Assembly (NCBI GenBank): GCA_039931555.1
Contig: JBDTRP010000104.1
Coordinates: forward strand, 67,538 to 131,537
Length of the DNA: 64,000 bases
Direction: 5' to 3'
Source: JAENVT01 sp039931555
Lineage (GTDB): Bacteria > Actinomycetota > Acidimicrobiia > Acidimicrobiales > Ilumatobacteraceae
The notes beneath the pieces were generated by a model. It searched no databases. It saw nothing but the letters and a program-made list of their open reading frames with translations, and was not told where the DNA came from. Shown here one piece after another: positions 1-10,474 of this stretch; position 1 is the first letter of the stretch, and every line of letters begins with the position of its first letter. The position numbers were made by a program, and so were the translations under genes.

Positions 1-2
1 GC

Positions 3-590
3 CGGGTGTGGTGCCGCATGACGGTGGAGGGTCGCGAGAACGTGCCCAGCGAGGGGTTGTTCATCCTGGCGCCGACGCATCGCAGCATCCTCGACACGCC
101 GATCGCGTCAGGTGTCACCCATCGCCGGATGCGGTTCATGGGTGCTGACAAGTACTGGAAGAACAAGGCGTTCGGTCGGCTGTTGACCGCACTTGGCGGG
201 TTCCCCGTCTCTCGTGGCTCAGCCGACCGTGAGGCGCTGAAGCGGTCGATTGCCGTACTCGAGGCCGGCGAGCCACTGGTGCTCTTCCCCGAGGGCGAGC
301 GCAAGAGCGGCCCGATCGTGCAGCCCTTGTTCGACGGCGCCACGTACATCGCTGTGAAGGCGGGTGTGCCGATCATCCCCGTCGGTATCGGTGGCTCGGA
401 ACGAGCGATGGCCAAAGGCGCCAAGCTCATCCGCCCGAGCAAGTTGCACGTGGCAATCGGCAAGCCGATCCGGGCGTCGATCGACGCCAAGAGCCCGAAG
501 GAACAACGAGACGCGGCTCGTCAGTTGACCATCGACCTACACGCCGAGTTGCAACGCCTGTTCGATGTCGCCCAGGCGCGGGTGCTCTAA
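3..590 (+). CDS. plsC: 1-acyl-sn-glycerol-3-phosphate acyltransferase (PlsC/LPLAT family), 5' end cut by window edge
   Basis: Transfers an acyl chain to lysophosphatidic acid or a related lysophospholipid at the inner membrane. The frame is open to the left edge, so the N-terminus is probably missing; the GTG at 6 is only the first visible start. The catalytic HX4D motif (HRSILD) lies near visible residue 25 and the substrate-binding FPEGERKSG near residue 93, both hallmarks of the family. About 194 residues are visible against a usual 220-250. Its TAA stop overlaps the stop of the convergent aminopeptidase gene by 4 nt. The exact acyl acceptor cannot be told from sequence. Confidence 0.87.
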   Translation, partial: RVWCRMTVEGRENVPSEGLFILAPTHRSILDTPIASGVTHRRMRFMGADKYWKNKAFGRLLTALGGFPVSRGSADREALKRSIAVLEAGEPLVLFPEGERKSGPIVQPLFDGATYIAVKAGVPIIPVGIGGSERAMAKGAKLIRPSKLHVAIGKPIRASIDAKSPKEQRDAARQLTIDLHAELQRLFDVAQARVL

Positions 591-1855
591 CCCGAGCGCT
601 GGATGTAGTGGCGAAGGCCCTTCGCCAGCGAGATCGGGTCGTCGATGCCACAGAGCTCGCGCGCCGAGTGCATCGAGAGTTGGGGCACGCCGACGTCGAC
701 CGTCTCGATTCCGAGGCGAGTCGCGGTGATGGGACCGATGGTCGAGCCACACGGCATGTTGTTGCGGCTGACGAAGACCTGTGAGGCAACGCCGGCCTCG
801 TCGAACACTCGTCGCAGCATGGCCGCCGAGCGGGCGGACGTGGCGTAGCGCTGGTTGCTGTTCAGTTTGATCGCCGGGCCCTGGTTGACGATCGGCTGGT
901 GGTCGGGGTCGTGACGCTCGCGGTAGTTGGGGTGCACAGCGTGGGCATTGTCAGCCGATACGCACGTGCTCGCGGCCAGCTGCGTCAAGAAGTCGGATCG
1001 CGACGCGCCCGCGGCGAGGGCAAGGCGCTCCAAGACATGCTCCAGTAGTGGCCCCGCGGCCCCGGTCGAGCTCTCCGACCCGACCTCCTCGTGGTCGAAC
1101 AGGGCGATGACCGACGTCGATCCCTCCGCCGGATCGGCGGTGGCGATCGCATCGATCGCGGCCCAGCATGACAGCTGGTTGTCGAGACGCCCCGCCGCGA
1201 GCAGTGACTGGTCTCCGCCCAGGATCGCCGGCGGTGTGCGATCGAACAGGCACAACTCCCAGGTCGAGATGGTTCGGCTCGTCGTCCCCAGATGCCCGGC
1301 CAGCCATTCGCAGAACTCTCCGGCGTATGCCGCACCCGAACCCCACACGGGCAGGAGGTGTTGCTGCTTGTCGAGGATCAGCCCACGCTCGTTGACATCC
1401 CGGTCGAGATGGATGGCCAGTTGCGGGACGCGGCACACGGGCTCGTCGAAGCAGACGTCGACGTCGGACCCGTCGGTCATCACCACCCGGCCGGCGATCC
1501 CGAGATCGCGGTCGAGCCAGGAGTTGATCAGGGCTCCGCCGTACACCTCGACGCCGAGCTGCTTCCATCCGACGCCGCCGGCATCAGGCCGTGGTTTGAT
1601 GCGGAGGCACGGCGAGTCGGTGTGAGCCCCGACAAGCCGCAGCGGTGAAACCGGACCAGTCGCCGCACCACGGCTCCAGGCGAACAAGGCACCGCCACGG
1701 ACGACGAAGCCGCGGGTGGGCACGTTGGTCCACACCGACGAGGTGTCGGTGGGCTCGAAGCCCGAGGCCATCAGCCGGTCGCTCGCCGTGGCGACGACGT
1801 GCCAGGGCGAGGGAGACGCGGCCAGGAATGCGATGAGGTCGTCGAGCTGGGTCAT
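587..1855 (-). CDS. M18 family aminopeptidase
   Basis: A cytosolic zinc metalloaminopeptidase that removes N-terminal, often acidic, residues. At 422 aa it is close to the family length. Expected metal and catalytic segments are visible: GAHTDSPCLRIKP in the first third, DHEEVGSES in the middle, SADNAHAVHPNY, and MHSARELCG near the C-terminus. The ATG at 1855 overlaps the upstream phosphatase stop as ATGA, so the pair is co-transcribed and probably translationally coupled. A longer frame runs back to 2056, but that extension is inside the phosphatase gene and is not family-like. Confidence 0.92.
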   Translation of the reverse strand: MTQLDDLIAFLAASPSPWHVVATASDRLMASGFEPTDTSSVWTNVPTRGFVVRGGALFAWSRGAATGPVSPLRLVGAHTDSPCLRIKPRPDAGGVGWKQLGVEVYGGALINSWLDRDLGIAGRVVMTDGSDVDVCFDEPVCRVPQLAIHLDRDVNERGLILDKQQHLLPVWGSGAAYAGEFCEWLAGHLGTTSRTISTWELCLFDRTPPAILGGDQSLLAAGRLDNQLSCWAAIDAIATADPAEGSTSVIALFDHEEVGSESSTGAAGPLLEHVLERLALAAGASRSDFLTQLAASTCVSADNAHAVHPNYRERHDPDHQPIVNQGPAIKLNSNQRYATSARSAAMLRRVFDEAGVASQVFVSRNNMPCGSTIGPITATRLGIETVDVGVPQLSMHSARELCGIDDPISLAKGLRHYIQRSG

Positions 1856-2481
1856 CGGTCGCCTTGGAACAAGCCCATCGGTAGCCCAGTGCCGCGCAGG
1901 TGCGACGTCTCGTTGACCGTCACGATGGTGCGTTCCCCGCCCCGCGCCGCGGCGACGCGGTTGATGCTGGTGTAGTTGGGATAGAAGAACCCACCGCGAG
2001 GCGCCGCCAAGCCGAGCACATGGCCGAGATAGGTGTTGATCACTCCGCCATGGCACACCACCGCGATGCGCTGCCCCGGGTGGGCATCGATGAGCGACTC
2101 GACCGTGTTGACCACGCGCGTTCGGAACTCCGTCGACGATTCCTCATCGGTGTCCCACTCACCGGCGATCATGGCGTGATAGCGCGGATCGTTGGCGGCT
2201 TTCAGCTCCTCGGTGGGGATGTAGTCGGGCGACAGCCGGTCGAACTCGGCGACACCGTCGCAGAGCTGCACCTCGACGGCGCGATGGGCGGCGATCGCCA
2301 ATGCCGTTTGGTGGGCACGCCGCAGCGGACTGGCGTAGATTGCATCGAGATGCTCCGAGGACAGGTACGTCGCCACATGCTCGGCCTGGGCCCGGCCGTC
2401 GGCCGACAACTCCGGGTCAGCTGGCCCGTCGATCAATTCCCGACGGATCGGCAGGGCATGGCGAACCAGCAGCAGCTCCAT
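1852..2481 (-). CDS. Histidine phosphatase family protein (phosphoglycerate mutase-like)
   Basis: The N-terminus MELLLVRHALP carries the RH motif whose histidine is phosphorylated in this superfamily; a second catalytic His lies in AVVCHGGVINT near residue 145. The 209-aa length fits a stand-alone phosphatase such as CobC/GpmB types. The substrate cannot be inferred. It leads a two-gene minus-strand unit with the M18 aminopeptidase. Its ATG lies 7 nt from a palindromic TAGCTA hexamer shared with the divergent pyk gene. Confidence 0.85.
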   Translation of the reverse strand: MELLLVRHALPIRRELIDGPADPELSADGRAQAEHVATYLSSEHLDAIYASPLRRAHQTALAIAAHRAVEVQLCDGVAEFDRLSPDYIPTEELKAANDPRYHAMIAGEWDTDEESSTEFRTRVVNTVESLIDAHPGQRIAVVCHGGVINTYLGHVLGLAAPRGGFFYPNYTSINRVAAARGGERTIVTVNETSHLRGTGLPMGLFQGDR

Positions 2482-2501
2482 GGCCCTCTAGCTAATCAGG
2501 C
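2482..2501. promoter_or_regulatory. Divergent promoter sharing one palindromic -10 (TAGCTA) between phosphatase and pyk
   Basis: Only 20 nt separate the two divergent ATGs. TAGCTA at 2489-2494 is its own reverse complement and sits exactly 7 nt from each ATG (2481 on minus, 2502 on plus). That is the -10 to start spacing seen for other genes here, so one hexamer could serve both strands and give two leaderless mRNAs. The last base of the hexamer is A rather than the preferred T. Confidence 0.5.
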
Positions 2502-3938
2502 ATGAACGCGCGAACGAAGATCGTGGCCACGCTCGGCCCTGCCAGCGACCCGCCGGAGGTACTCGACGCAATGCTGCTGGCCGGGGTCGATGTCGTGCGC
2601 CTCAATCTCAGCCACGGCCATGTCGACGAGCACATTGCTCGGGTTCGTGCCGTCCGCGCGGCGGGCGCGCGTACCGGGACCGTCGTCGCGGTGCTCGCCG
2701 ACCTTCCTGGTCCCAAACTGCGTGCGGCCCCTTTTCCCGCCACGGGCGTCGAGTTGGTCGCCGGGTCATTGGTCACGATGGTGACCGATGCCGCGACCAG
2801 CTCCGACACCGTGATCGGCGTCGACTACGACACGTTGTTGAGCGACCTCCGCATCGGTGACTGGATCGTCATCGGTGATGGAGCGATCACACTGGTGGTC
2901 GACCGTGTGACGGCCGCCGGCGCCGAGTGTCAGGTGCGCAGTGGTGGGCATACCCAGGGGCGTCCCGGCGTGCACCTGTCGTCCGAGCGGCTGCGCCTCC
3001 AGGCGCCGACTCAGGAAGATCTCGTGCTCGCCGATGTCATGGCCGCGGAAGGCGTCGACTTTCTCGCGGTGTCGTTCGTCCGCGACGCCGGCGATCTCGA
3101 CAAGGTGCGCGCCGCGATCGCGCCACGCCGCGTACGACTGGTGGCGAAGATCGAGACGATGTCGGCGATCGACCACCTCGACGACATCATCGCGGTCTCC
3201 GATGCGGTGATGGTTGCCCGCGGAGACCTGGGGATCGAGTGCCCGCTCGAAGACGTGCCGCACATGCAGAAGCGCATCGTGCGGACCTGCGTCTGTGCCG
3301 GCGTGCCGGTGATCACCGCGACGCAGATGATGGAGAGCATGATCACGGCCCCGTCGCCGACGCGCGCCGAAGTCAGCGATGTCGCCAACGCCGTGTTCGA
3401 CGGCACCGATGCTCTGATGTTGTCCGGTGAGACAGCGATCGGAACCGATCCCGTCAATGTCGTGCGCACCATGGCCAGGGTCGCCGAGCGCGCAGAACGA
3501 GATGCCGACTACAGACAATGGGGTGACCACCTCGGCCGCCTCCAACGGGCGAACTTTCCCAACGGACCAGATCGAATCACGATGGCGCTCACCCACGCGG
3601 CTGGTCTGGCGGCCACCGATGCAGCGGCGGATGCCATCTTGTGCTGCACCCGATCCGGCCGCACCGCGCTGGCCATGGCCAGGTTCCGGCCCTCGGCGCG
3701 TTTGATCGGGTTGTCGCCCGACCTGACCACGGTTCGAGCACTCGCGTTGTCGTGGGGCATCACCTCCTTGCAGGTCGACACATTCACGACCACCGATGAA
3801 CTGGTGTGGCACGCGGTCGAGTCGGCCGTCCACAACGGGTTGGTGCAATTGGGGATGACGGTGCTGGTGCTGGCCGGCGCTCCCGACCGCCCGAGCGGCG
3901 CCTCGACCGACGTGCTACGCATCGTGCGAGTGGCGTGA
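2502..3938 (+). CDS. pyk: Pyruvate kinase
   Basis: Catalyses phosphoenolpyruvate + ADP to pyruvate + ATP, the last step of glycolysis, in the cytosol. The 478 aa match the family. Visible hallmarks are TKIVATLGPAS at the N-terminus, RLNLSHG, the B-domain after ADLPGPKLR, the catalytic lysine in VAKIE, the metal and substrate segment MVARGDLGIE, and ITATQMMESM. The C-terminal allosteric domain includes CTRSGRTA. The ATG is 7 nt after the TAGCTA hexamer. The TGA overlaps the GTG of the following hydrolase. Confidence 0.97.
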   Translation: MNARTKIVATLGPASDPPEVLDAMLLAGVDVVRLNLSHGHVDEHIARVRAVRAAGARTGTVVAVLADLPGPKLRAAPFPATGVELVAGSLVTMVTDAATSSDTVIGVDYDTLLSDLRIGDWIVIGDGAITLVVDRVTAAGAECQVRSGGHTQGRPGVHLSSERLRLQAPTQEDLVLADVMAAEGVDFLAVSFVRDAGDLDKVRAAIAPRRVRLVAKIETMSAIDHLDDIIAVSDAVMVARGDLGIECPLEDVPHMQKRIVRTCVCAGVPVITATQMMESMITAPSPTRAEVSDVANAVFDGTDALMLSGETAIGTDPVNVVRTMARVAERAERDADYRQWGDHLGRLQRANFPNGPDRITMALTHAAGLAATDAAADAILCCTRSGRTALAMARFRPSARLIGLSPDLTTVRALALSWGITSLQVDTFTTTDELVWHAVESAVHNGLVQLGMTVLVLAGAPDRPSGASTDVLRIVRVA

Positions 3939-4726
3939 GCGAGTTGTGGGCCGAAGAGGCCGGTGACAGCGATGACCCGCTCGTCGTCGTCATCCACGGG
4001 TCGATGGACCGGTCCGCTGGGATGTTGAAGATCAGCCGCCGCCTCGACAGCGACTACCGGGTCCTGCGCTACGACCGACGCGGCTACGGCCGCTCCTCTC
4101 CGCACGACGGGCCGTTCACGATGGATGCTCAGGTGATCGATCTCGTCGGCTTGCTCTCCGGGCGCAAAGCCGTGCTCGTCGGTCACAGCTATGGGGGCGA
4201 TGTCGCGCTGGCCGCCGCCGAGCAGCATCCTGACCTGGTGACCGGGGTCGCCGTCTACGAGACCCCGTTGTCGTGGGAAGCATGGTGGCCGGGTACGACG
4301 GCAGGAGCCATCGCCGTCGCAGACTCGGGGAGGCCGCACGAGGCGGCGGAACGCTTTCTTCGGCGAATGCTCGGCGACGAACGGTGGGATGCGTTGCCCG
4401 AGCGGACCAAGCACGCGAGGCGCGCCGAGGGAGTCGCGATGGTCGAGGAGCTGGCGGACCTGCGTCGGCACCAGGCGTGGGATGCAGCACGCATCAACGT
4501 CCCGGTCGTGACGTCTTACGGGGCCGATGGGGCGCCGCACCACCGCATGGGGATGCGACACGCCGCGGCGATTCTCGGATGCCCTGTGGTGGAGCTCGCC
4601 GGCTGCCGGCACGACGCTCCGTTGAGCCATCCCGATCTGTTCAGAACGGAGGTGATCGACCCCCTGATGTTGCGGGTCGGGCCTCCCTGGCTGGTGCCTA
4701 CGGAGCGCCCGGTACCGACACCTTGA
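3935..4726 (+). CDS. Alpha/beta hydrolase
   Basis: A 263-aa alpha/beta-fold hydrolase. The oxyanion strand VVVIHGSMD, the nucleophile elbow GHSYGG (Ser near residue 90) and a late His in CRHDAPLSHP are in the usual order. The GTG at 3935 overlaps the pyk stop as GTGA, so it is probably coupled to pyk; a longer frame to 3806 overlaps pyk and looks unrelated to the fold. The substrate is unknown. The 3' end overlaps the convergent small membrane protein gene by 29 nt. Confidence 0.83.
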   Translation: MSELWAEEAGDSDDPLVVVIHGSMDRSAGMLKISRRLDSDYRVLRYDRRGYGRSSPHDGPFTMDAQVIDLVGLLSGRKAVLVGHSYGGDVALAAAEQHPDLVTGVAVYETPLSWEAWWPGTTAGAIAVADSGRPHEAAERFLRRMLGDERWDALPERTKHARRAEGVAMVEELADLRRHQAWDAARINVPVVTSYGADGAPHHRMGMRHAAAILGCPVVELAGCRHDAPLSHPDLFRTEVIDPLMLRVGPPWLVPTERPVPTP

Positions 4727-4982
4727 TGTCGGACCCGAGGAACGAACAGGTCACATCGGTCGTGTCGCCGAGCAGGCCGCGGGCCTTGACCTTGTCGGCA
4801 CAGCTCTGCAGCGATGACCGCTGCGTCCAGACGCCGAAGGCCAAGCCGCCGACGAGCAGCATGGTGATCAGCTTGGTCGTCACGTTCTTGATCACGACGG
4901 CCATCAGGAGCATGAGGGCGACGAGCGCCACCGCCACAGCGATTCCGATGTTCTTCGCCGAGTCGACGGTCAGAGCGGTCAT
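4698..4982 (-). CDS. Small membrane protein, unknown function
   Basis: A 94-aa protein. A hydrophobic segment at about residues 10-33 (AVAVALVALMLLMAVVI) and a second at about 38-53 (LITMLLVGGLAFGVW) predict two membrane helices, followed by a roughly 40-residue tail with two cysteines. I do not recognise a family. The ATG at 4982 is chosen because the minus strand has TATCGT (4994-4989) exactly 6 nt upstream, the leaderless pattern common here; the longer frame to 5108 runs through the divergent DUF3151 gene. Confidence 0.62.
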   Translation of the reverse strand: MTALTVDSAKNIGIAVAVALVALMLLMAVVIKNVTTKLITMLLVGGLAFGVWTQRSSLQSCADKVKARGLLGDTTDVTCSFLGSDIKVSVPGAP

Positions 4983-5011
4983 GGTCGAACGATAGGCCCT
5001 AGGGTGAGCCT
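4983..5011. promoter_or_regulatory. Back-to-back leaderless promoters (TATCGT minus, TAGGGT plus)
   Basis: In 29 nt between divergent starts, the minus strand has TATCGT (4994-4989) 6 nt before ATG 4982, and the plus strand has TAGGGT (5000-5005) 6 nt before GTG 5012. Neither has a convincing -35. The spacing predicts transcription starting at the start codon in both directions. Confidence 0.5.
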
Positions 5012-5452
5012 GTGAGTGAGCACTCGATTTCGATGCATCCGTCCGGTCCGCCGCGCACGGTCCTGCCTGCAGAGTCGGCGCCGGTCGATCAGGGTTTGCG
5101 GCAGGCACTCGGCGCGTCGCTCGATGACCGCCGCACGCTGGTCGCCCAGATCGTCGCGGCCAACCCCCGATCGCTGAACGGCTGGGCTGTGCTCGGCAGC
5201 CTGGGGCGCGACGAGATCGAACGCTACGCAGCGTTCCGAGTCGGCTACCACCGTGGTCTCGACGCGTTGCGAGCCAACGGCTGGCGCGGATCCGGCTACG
5301 TGCGCTGGGCCGACGAGACCAATCGAGGCTTCCTGCGGTGTTTGCGCGGTCTTCGCGAGATGGCCGCGGCGATCGGCGAGCACGACGAAGCCGAACGGAT
5401 CGCGGTGTTCATGCAACAACTCGACCCCAGCGGCATCCCCTCCGACGGTTGA
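5012..5452 (+). CDS. DUF3151 family protein
   Basis: A 146-aa actinobacterial conserved protein of unknown function. I recognise the family from the core segment YHRGLDALRANGW followed by ETNRGFLRCLRGL, and the C-terminal DPSG. It has no signal peptide or membrane helix. The GTG start is set by TAGGGT 6 nt upstream. It is followed by mobA after 17 nt, so the two may be co-transcribed. Confidence 0.78.
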   Translation: MSEHSISMHPSGPPRTVLPAESAPVDQGLRQALGASLDDRRTLVAQIVAANPRSLNGWAVLGSLGRDEIERYAAFRVGYHRGLDALRANGWRGSGYVRWADETNRGFLRCLRGLREMAAAIGEHDEAERIAVFMQQLDPSGIPSDG

Positions 5453-5469
5453 CCGGCGACAGGTACCGC

Positions 5470-6015
5470 GTGCCTGGCGCCCCGATCGGTGCGGTGCTGT
5501 GCGGGGGAGCCAGCCGGCGCATGGGCGCAGACAAGGCAACGCTGCCGGTCGATGGCGTGCCGATGGCCCGCCGGATTGCCGATGTCCTGATTGCCGCCGG
5601 GTGCTCGCCGGTGGTCAGCGTCGGAGGTCGAGCCGCTGCGTTGCGCCGCCTCGGTCTCGACCACGTCGACGACGAGTTTCCCGGCGAAGGTCCGCTCGGC
5701 GGTGTGCTCACGGCATTGTCGGTCGGAACCCCAGCCGTGGTCGTTGCCTGCGACATGCCACGTCTCGGCCTGGCGACGGTGACCAGCCTGATCGCCGGTC
5801 TCGAACAGCACGACGCGGCCATGGCCCGCAGCGACAGGCCGGAACCCCTGTGCGCCATTTGGTCGCAGCGCAGCGTGGCGCTGCTCCGAGCGCGCTTCCT
5901 GGCGGGCGAGCGCGCCATGCATCGAGCCATCGTCGACCTCGACATCGCCTGGATAGCGGTCCCCGAGGCCGATCTGCGCAACATCAACACGCCTGGCGAC
6001 CTGGGAAACCTCTAG
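5470..6015 (+). CDS. mobA: Molybdenum cofactor guanylyltransferase
   Basis: Transfers GMP from GTP to molybdenum cofactor to make the dinucleotide form used by DMSO-reductase-type enzymes. The nucleotide-binding signature LCGGASRRMGADKA lies right after the start, and the metal-binding segment ACDMPRL is at about residue 95. The length of 181 aa fits. GTG 5470 places the signature at residue 8. A second Moco gene (MoaB/Mog type, 40909) is in the window. An alternative is a related NTP transferase, but the GGxSRRMGxDKA signature favours MobA. Confidence 0.86.
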   Translation: MPGAPIGAVLCGGASRRMGADKATLPVDGVPMARRIADVLIAAGCSPVVSVGGRAAALRRLGLDHVDDEFPGEGPLGGVLTALSVGTPAVVVACDMPRLGLATVTSLIAGLEQHDAAMARSDRPEPLCAIWSQRSVALLRARFLAGERAMHRAIVDLDIAWIAVPEADLRNINTPGDLGNL

Positions 6016-6026
6016 TCTGCAGGCAC

Positions 6027-6350
6027 ATGGATGTCTCCGAAGTGACCATCGAGGAACTCGAGTCCGCGCTCCAGTCTGGTGCGACATTGATCGATGTTCG
6101 CGAGCACGACGAGTACGCCGCAGGCCACGTGCCCGGGGCGGTCCTGGTGCCGCTCGCCAGCGTTCCGGCAGCGCTCGCCCAGTTCTCCTCCGACGCGACC
6201 AACTACGTGATCTGCAGGAGCGGTGCGCGCAGCTATCGCGCCTGCGAGTTCCTGGTCGGGCAGGGTCTCGAGGCGGTCAACGTCGAGGGTGGCACGATGG
6301 CGTGGATCATCAGCGGGCGCGGCACCGTTGCCGGGGATCAGCCTGCGTGA
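6027..6350 (+). CDS. Rhodanese-like sulfurtransferase
   Basis: A single-domain rhodanese of 107 aa. LIDVREHDEYAAGHVPGA is the CH2A-like segment, and the active-site loop CRSGARS (Cys near residue 58) is complete, so it is probably catalytic. Likely roles are sulfur transfer or persulfide handling. TAGTCT (6013-6018), which includes the mobA stop codon, lies 8 nt before the ATG. The stop overlaps the RNase D start as GTGA. Confidence 0.88.
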   Translation: MDVSEVTIEELESALQSGATLIDVREHDEYAAGHVPGAVLVPLASVPAALAQFSSDATNYVICRSGARSYRACEFLVGQGLEAVNVEGGTMAWIISGRGTVAGDQPA

Positions 6351-7498
6351 CGTATCGGTGGGTCGATTCTCAGCCGGAGTTCGAGGCGCTCGTCGACCGC
6401 CTGAACGCTGAGCCGCGCTACGCCCTCGACACCGAGTTCCATCGGGAGCGCACATACTTCCCGAAGCTGGCCCTCATGCAGTTCGCCACGCCGTCCGAAA
6501 CGACCCTCGTCGATCCGTTGGCGGTCGACCTGTCCGCGTTGCGCCGGCTGTTCGCCGGCGACACCGTTGCCGTGCTGCACGCGGCCCAGCAGGATCTCGA
6601 CGTCTTGACCCACGCGTGCGGGGCTGTGCCGAGTCGCATGTACGACACCCAGTTGGCCTCGGGCTTCCTCGGCTACAGCACACCGTCACTTGTGTCACTG
6701 CTGATGGCCGAGCTCAAGGTTTCTGCGGCCAAGGGCGATCGCCTGACCGACTGGCTCCGTCGCCCGCTCACCGAGGAGCAACTCGTGTACGCCGCGGCCG
6801 ACGTCGATCATCTGCTGACCCTGCAGGACCAACTCGATCGTCAGATTGATGAGCTCGGTCGGTCGCTGTGGGTGGCCGAGGCGTGCGAGGAGCTGCGACG
6901 ACGGCCTGCGTCGGGCACAGATCCCAGCCAGGCGTGGCTGCGGATCAAGGACGTGCGCATGCTCAAACCGCGAGCACGCGGCGTCGCCAGGGCGCTCTGC
7001 GAGTGGCGCGAACGGCGAGCGATGTCGGTCGACGTACCCGTACGCCAGATCCTTCCCGACCTGGCTGTCCTGGGCATCGCCCAGCGCCAACCGAAGACCA
7101 CCAACGACTTGGTCCAGGCACGCGGCGTCGAAGAACGCCACAGCAAGGGCAACCTCGGCAAGGAGATCCTCGACGCTGTCGCCGATGGCCAGCGCAACGA
7201 CATCGACCTCCCCGTACCCGACGGGGAGGAGCTCGATCGGCACCTTCGGCCGGCTGTTGCGCTGGTGTCGGCGTGGATGGCCGATCTGGCTCGCAAACAG
7301 CGTGTCGACACGACCTTGCTGGCCACACGGGCCGATCTCGTCTCGCTGCTACGCGGAGACGCTGATGCCCGCCTGCTGCAGGGTTGGCGCGCCGAACTGG
7401 TCGGTGACGGGATCCAACGGCTCGTTCAGGGCAAGGCCGGGCTGACGTTCGACGGTCGCGGTGGTTTGCGCTTGATCGACGTGGCCGACGCGGTCTGA
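6347..7498 (+). CDS. rnd: Ribonuclease D (DEDDy 3'-5' exonuclease with HRDC domain)
   Basis: A 383-aa 3'-5' exoribonuclease for trimming of tRNA and other stable RNA. The three exonuclease motifs are present: ALDTEFHRE (Exo I), LHAAQQDLDVL (Exo II) and YAAADVDHLL (Exo III, DEDDy type). An HRDC-like helical domain follows around residues 200-290, including ELRRRPA. GTG 6347 overlaps the rhodanese stop; the frame back to 6302 lies inside that gene. It ends 15 nt from the convergent ParA gene. Confidence 0.93.
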   Translation: MTYRWVDSQPEFEALVDRLNAEPRYALDTEFHRERTYFPKLALMQFATPSETTLVDPLAVDLSALRRLFAGDTVAVLHAAQQDLDVLTHACGAVPSRMYDTQLASGFLGYSTPSLVSLLMAELKVSAAKGDRLTDWLRRPLTEEQLVYAAADVDHLLTLQDQLDRQIDELGRSLWVAEACEELRRRPASGTDPSQAWLRIKDVRMLKPRARGVARALCEWRERRAMSVDVPVRQILPDLAVLGIAQRQPKTTNDLVQARGVEERHSKGNLGKEILDAVADGQRNDIDLPVPDGEELDRHLRPAVALVSAWMADLARKQRVDTTLLATRADLVSLLRGDADARLLQGWRAELVGDGIQRLVQGKAGLTFDGRGGLRLIDVADAV

Positions 7499-7513
7499 CC
7501 CGACCGGTAGGCG

Positions 7514-8278
7514 CTACGAGCGAGCGGCTCGGCGCAGTTTGGCCCACAGCTTGTCGAACGCCTCGCTGACATCGGCGGATCGGGCGCCGAACGAATGGAC
7601 CGCACGGCGTTCGCCGATCGCCTGGTTGACGATCACCCGCTGTGGCACCGACGGCTGCCAGATCGTCTTGCGCCCGACGATGCGGGCCAGTTCGTCGTAG
7701 CGCCGATCTGCTTCGCCGCTGATCGGCGGGACCTTGTTGACGATCACCCCGGCCAGTTCGAGATCGGTGTTGTGCTCGTTCCAGACATCGTCGATGGCAT
7801 CGGCGACCGCCCCGATGCCGCGAAGCCCCAGTGCGGCCGGCTCGACGACGATCACCGCGAGATCCGCGGCGATCAGTCCACTCATGGTCAAGTTGCCGAG
7901 TGAGGGCGGGCAATCGATCAGCACCGCGTCGTAGTGGCCGGCCAACCGGTGCAGTGCTCTGCGCAACCGCTCGGGAGACCCGGTTTCGTGCTCCTGCAGG
8001 CTCGGCGACGACGGGACCACATCGACCTCCGGGCCCCAATGCGAGGCAAGCACGGTGAGGTGACCGCTCGCGTCCGCGATGACATCGGCTGCAGAGGCCT
8101 GCTCATCATGCGGATCGTGGCCGAGCACCCAGGTGCTCGAGCCCTGGGGATCGAGGTCGACGACCAGCACGCGATGCCCGGCGCTGGCCGCCGCCGAGGC
8201 CAGGCCCAAGGTGACGGTGGTCTTGCCGACGCCACCTTTTTGGTTCAGGAGTGCTGCAATGCGACCCATTCGGGCCAT
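7514..8278 (-). CDS. ParA/Soj-family ATPase
   Basis: A 254-aa deviant-Walker ATPase. NQKGGVGKTT is near residue 10, VVDLDPQGSST is the A' motif, and VLIDCPPSLG the Walker B. No parB or other partition partner lies next to it, so it is an orphan; it could position another cargo or pair with a distant ParB. ATG 8278 is preferred over 8269 by the MARMGRIAALLNQKGG spacing. A GATTGT hexamer lies 6 nt upstream of the start. Confidence 0.85.
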   Translation of the reverse strand: MARMGRIAALLNQKGGVGKTTVTLGLASAAASAGHRVLVVDLDPQGSSTWVLGHDPHDEQASAADVIADASGHLTVLASHWGPEVDVVPSSPSLQEHETGSPERLRRALHRLAGHYDAVLIDCPPSLGNLTMSGLIAADLAVIVVEPAALGLRGIGAVADAIDDVWNEHNTDLELAGVIVNKVPPISGEADRRYDELARIVGRKTIWQPSVPQRVIVNQAIGERRAVHSFGARSADVSEAFDKLWAKLRRAARS

Positions 8279-8394
8279 CGTGCCACAATCGGCACGACGG
8301 GTGACACCCGCTACCTGGGGGGATGCCGCCTGTTGCGGCCACAAGCAGGTAGAGTGGCGTCCAATGTCAACTCTCTAGGTTCGGGAGCCCTACC

Positions 8395-8583
8395 GTGAAG
8401 AAGGGTCGTCATCGCCGCTTCGAAGAAGCGCGAAAGCTGAAACAAGCTGGTCCCAGTGCATTCGATCTGGGATTCGGAAGCAACGATCATCGTCAACCAA
8501 CTCAAGACGACGAATACGCCGCGCTTGCGGAGAAATACGGCGTTACGTTCGATGACGATGAAGAAGACGAGTCCGAAGACTGA
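8395..8583 (+). CDS. Small acidic-tailed protein, unknown function
   Basis: A 62-aa protein with a strongly basic N-terminus (MKKGRHRRFEEARKLK) and an acidic C-terminus (DDDEEDESED). No cysteine, membrane segment or known domain is seen. It sits 47 nt upstream of typA. TAGGTT at 8376-8381 is a possible -10 with a short 5' UTR. The bipolar charge suggests a nucleic-acid or ribosome-associated role, but that is a guess. Confidence 0.6.
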   Translation: MKKGRHRRFEEARKLKQAGPSAFDLGFGSNDHRQPTQDDEYAALAEKYGVTFDDDEEDESED

Positions 8584-8630
8584 ACCTCAGGCAGCTGGCA
8601 TTGTCCGCCTCAACACCCCCCTGATAGGTC

Positions 8631-10466
<1,836 letters not shown>

Positions 10467-10474
10467 GAGTCTCG

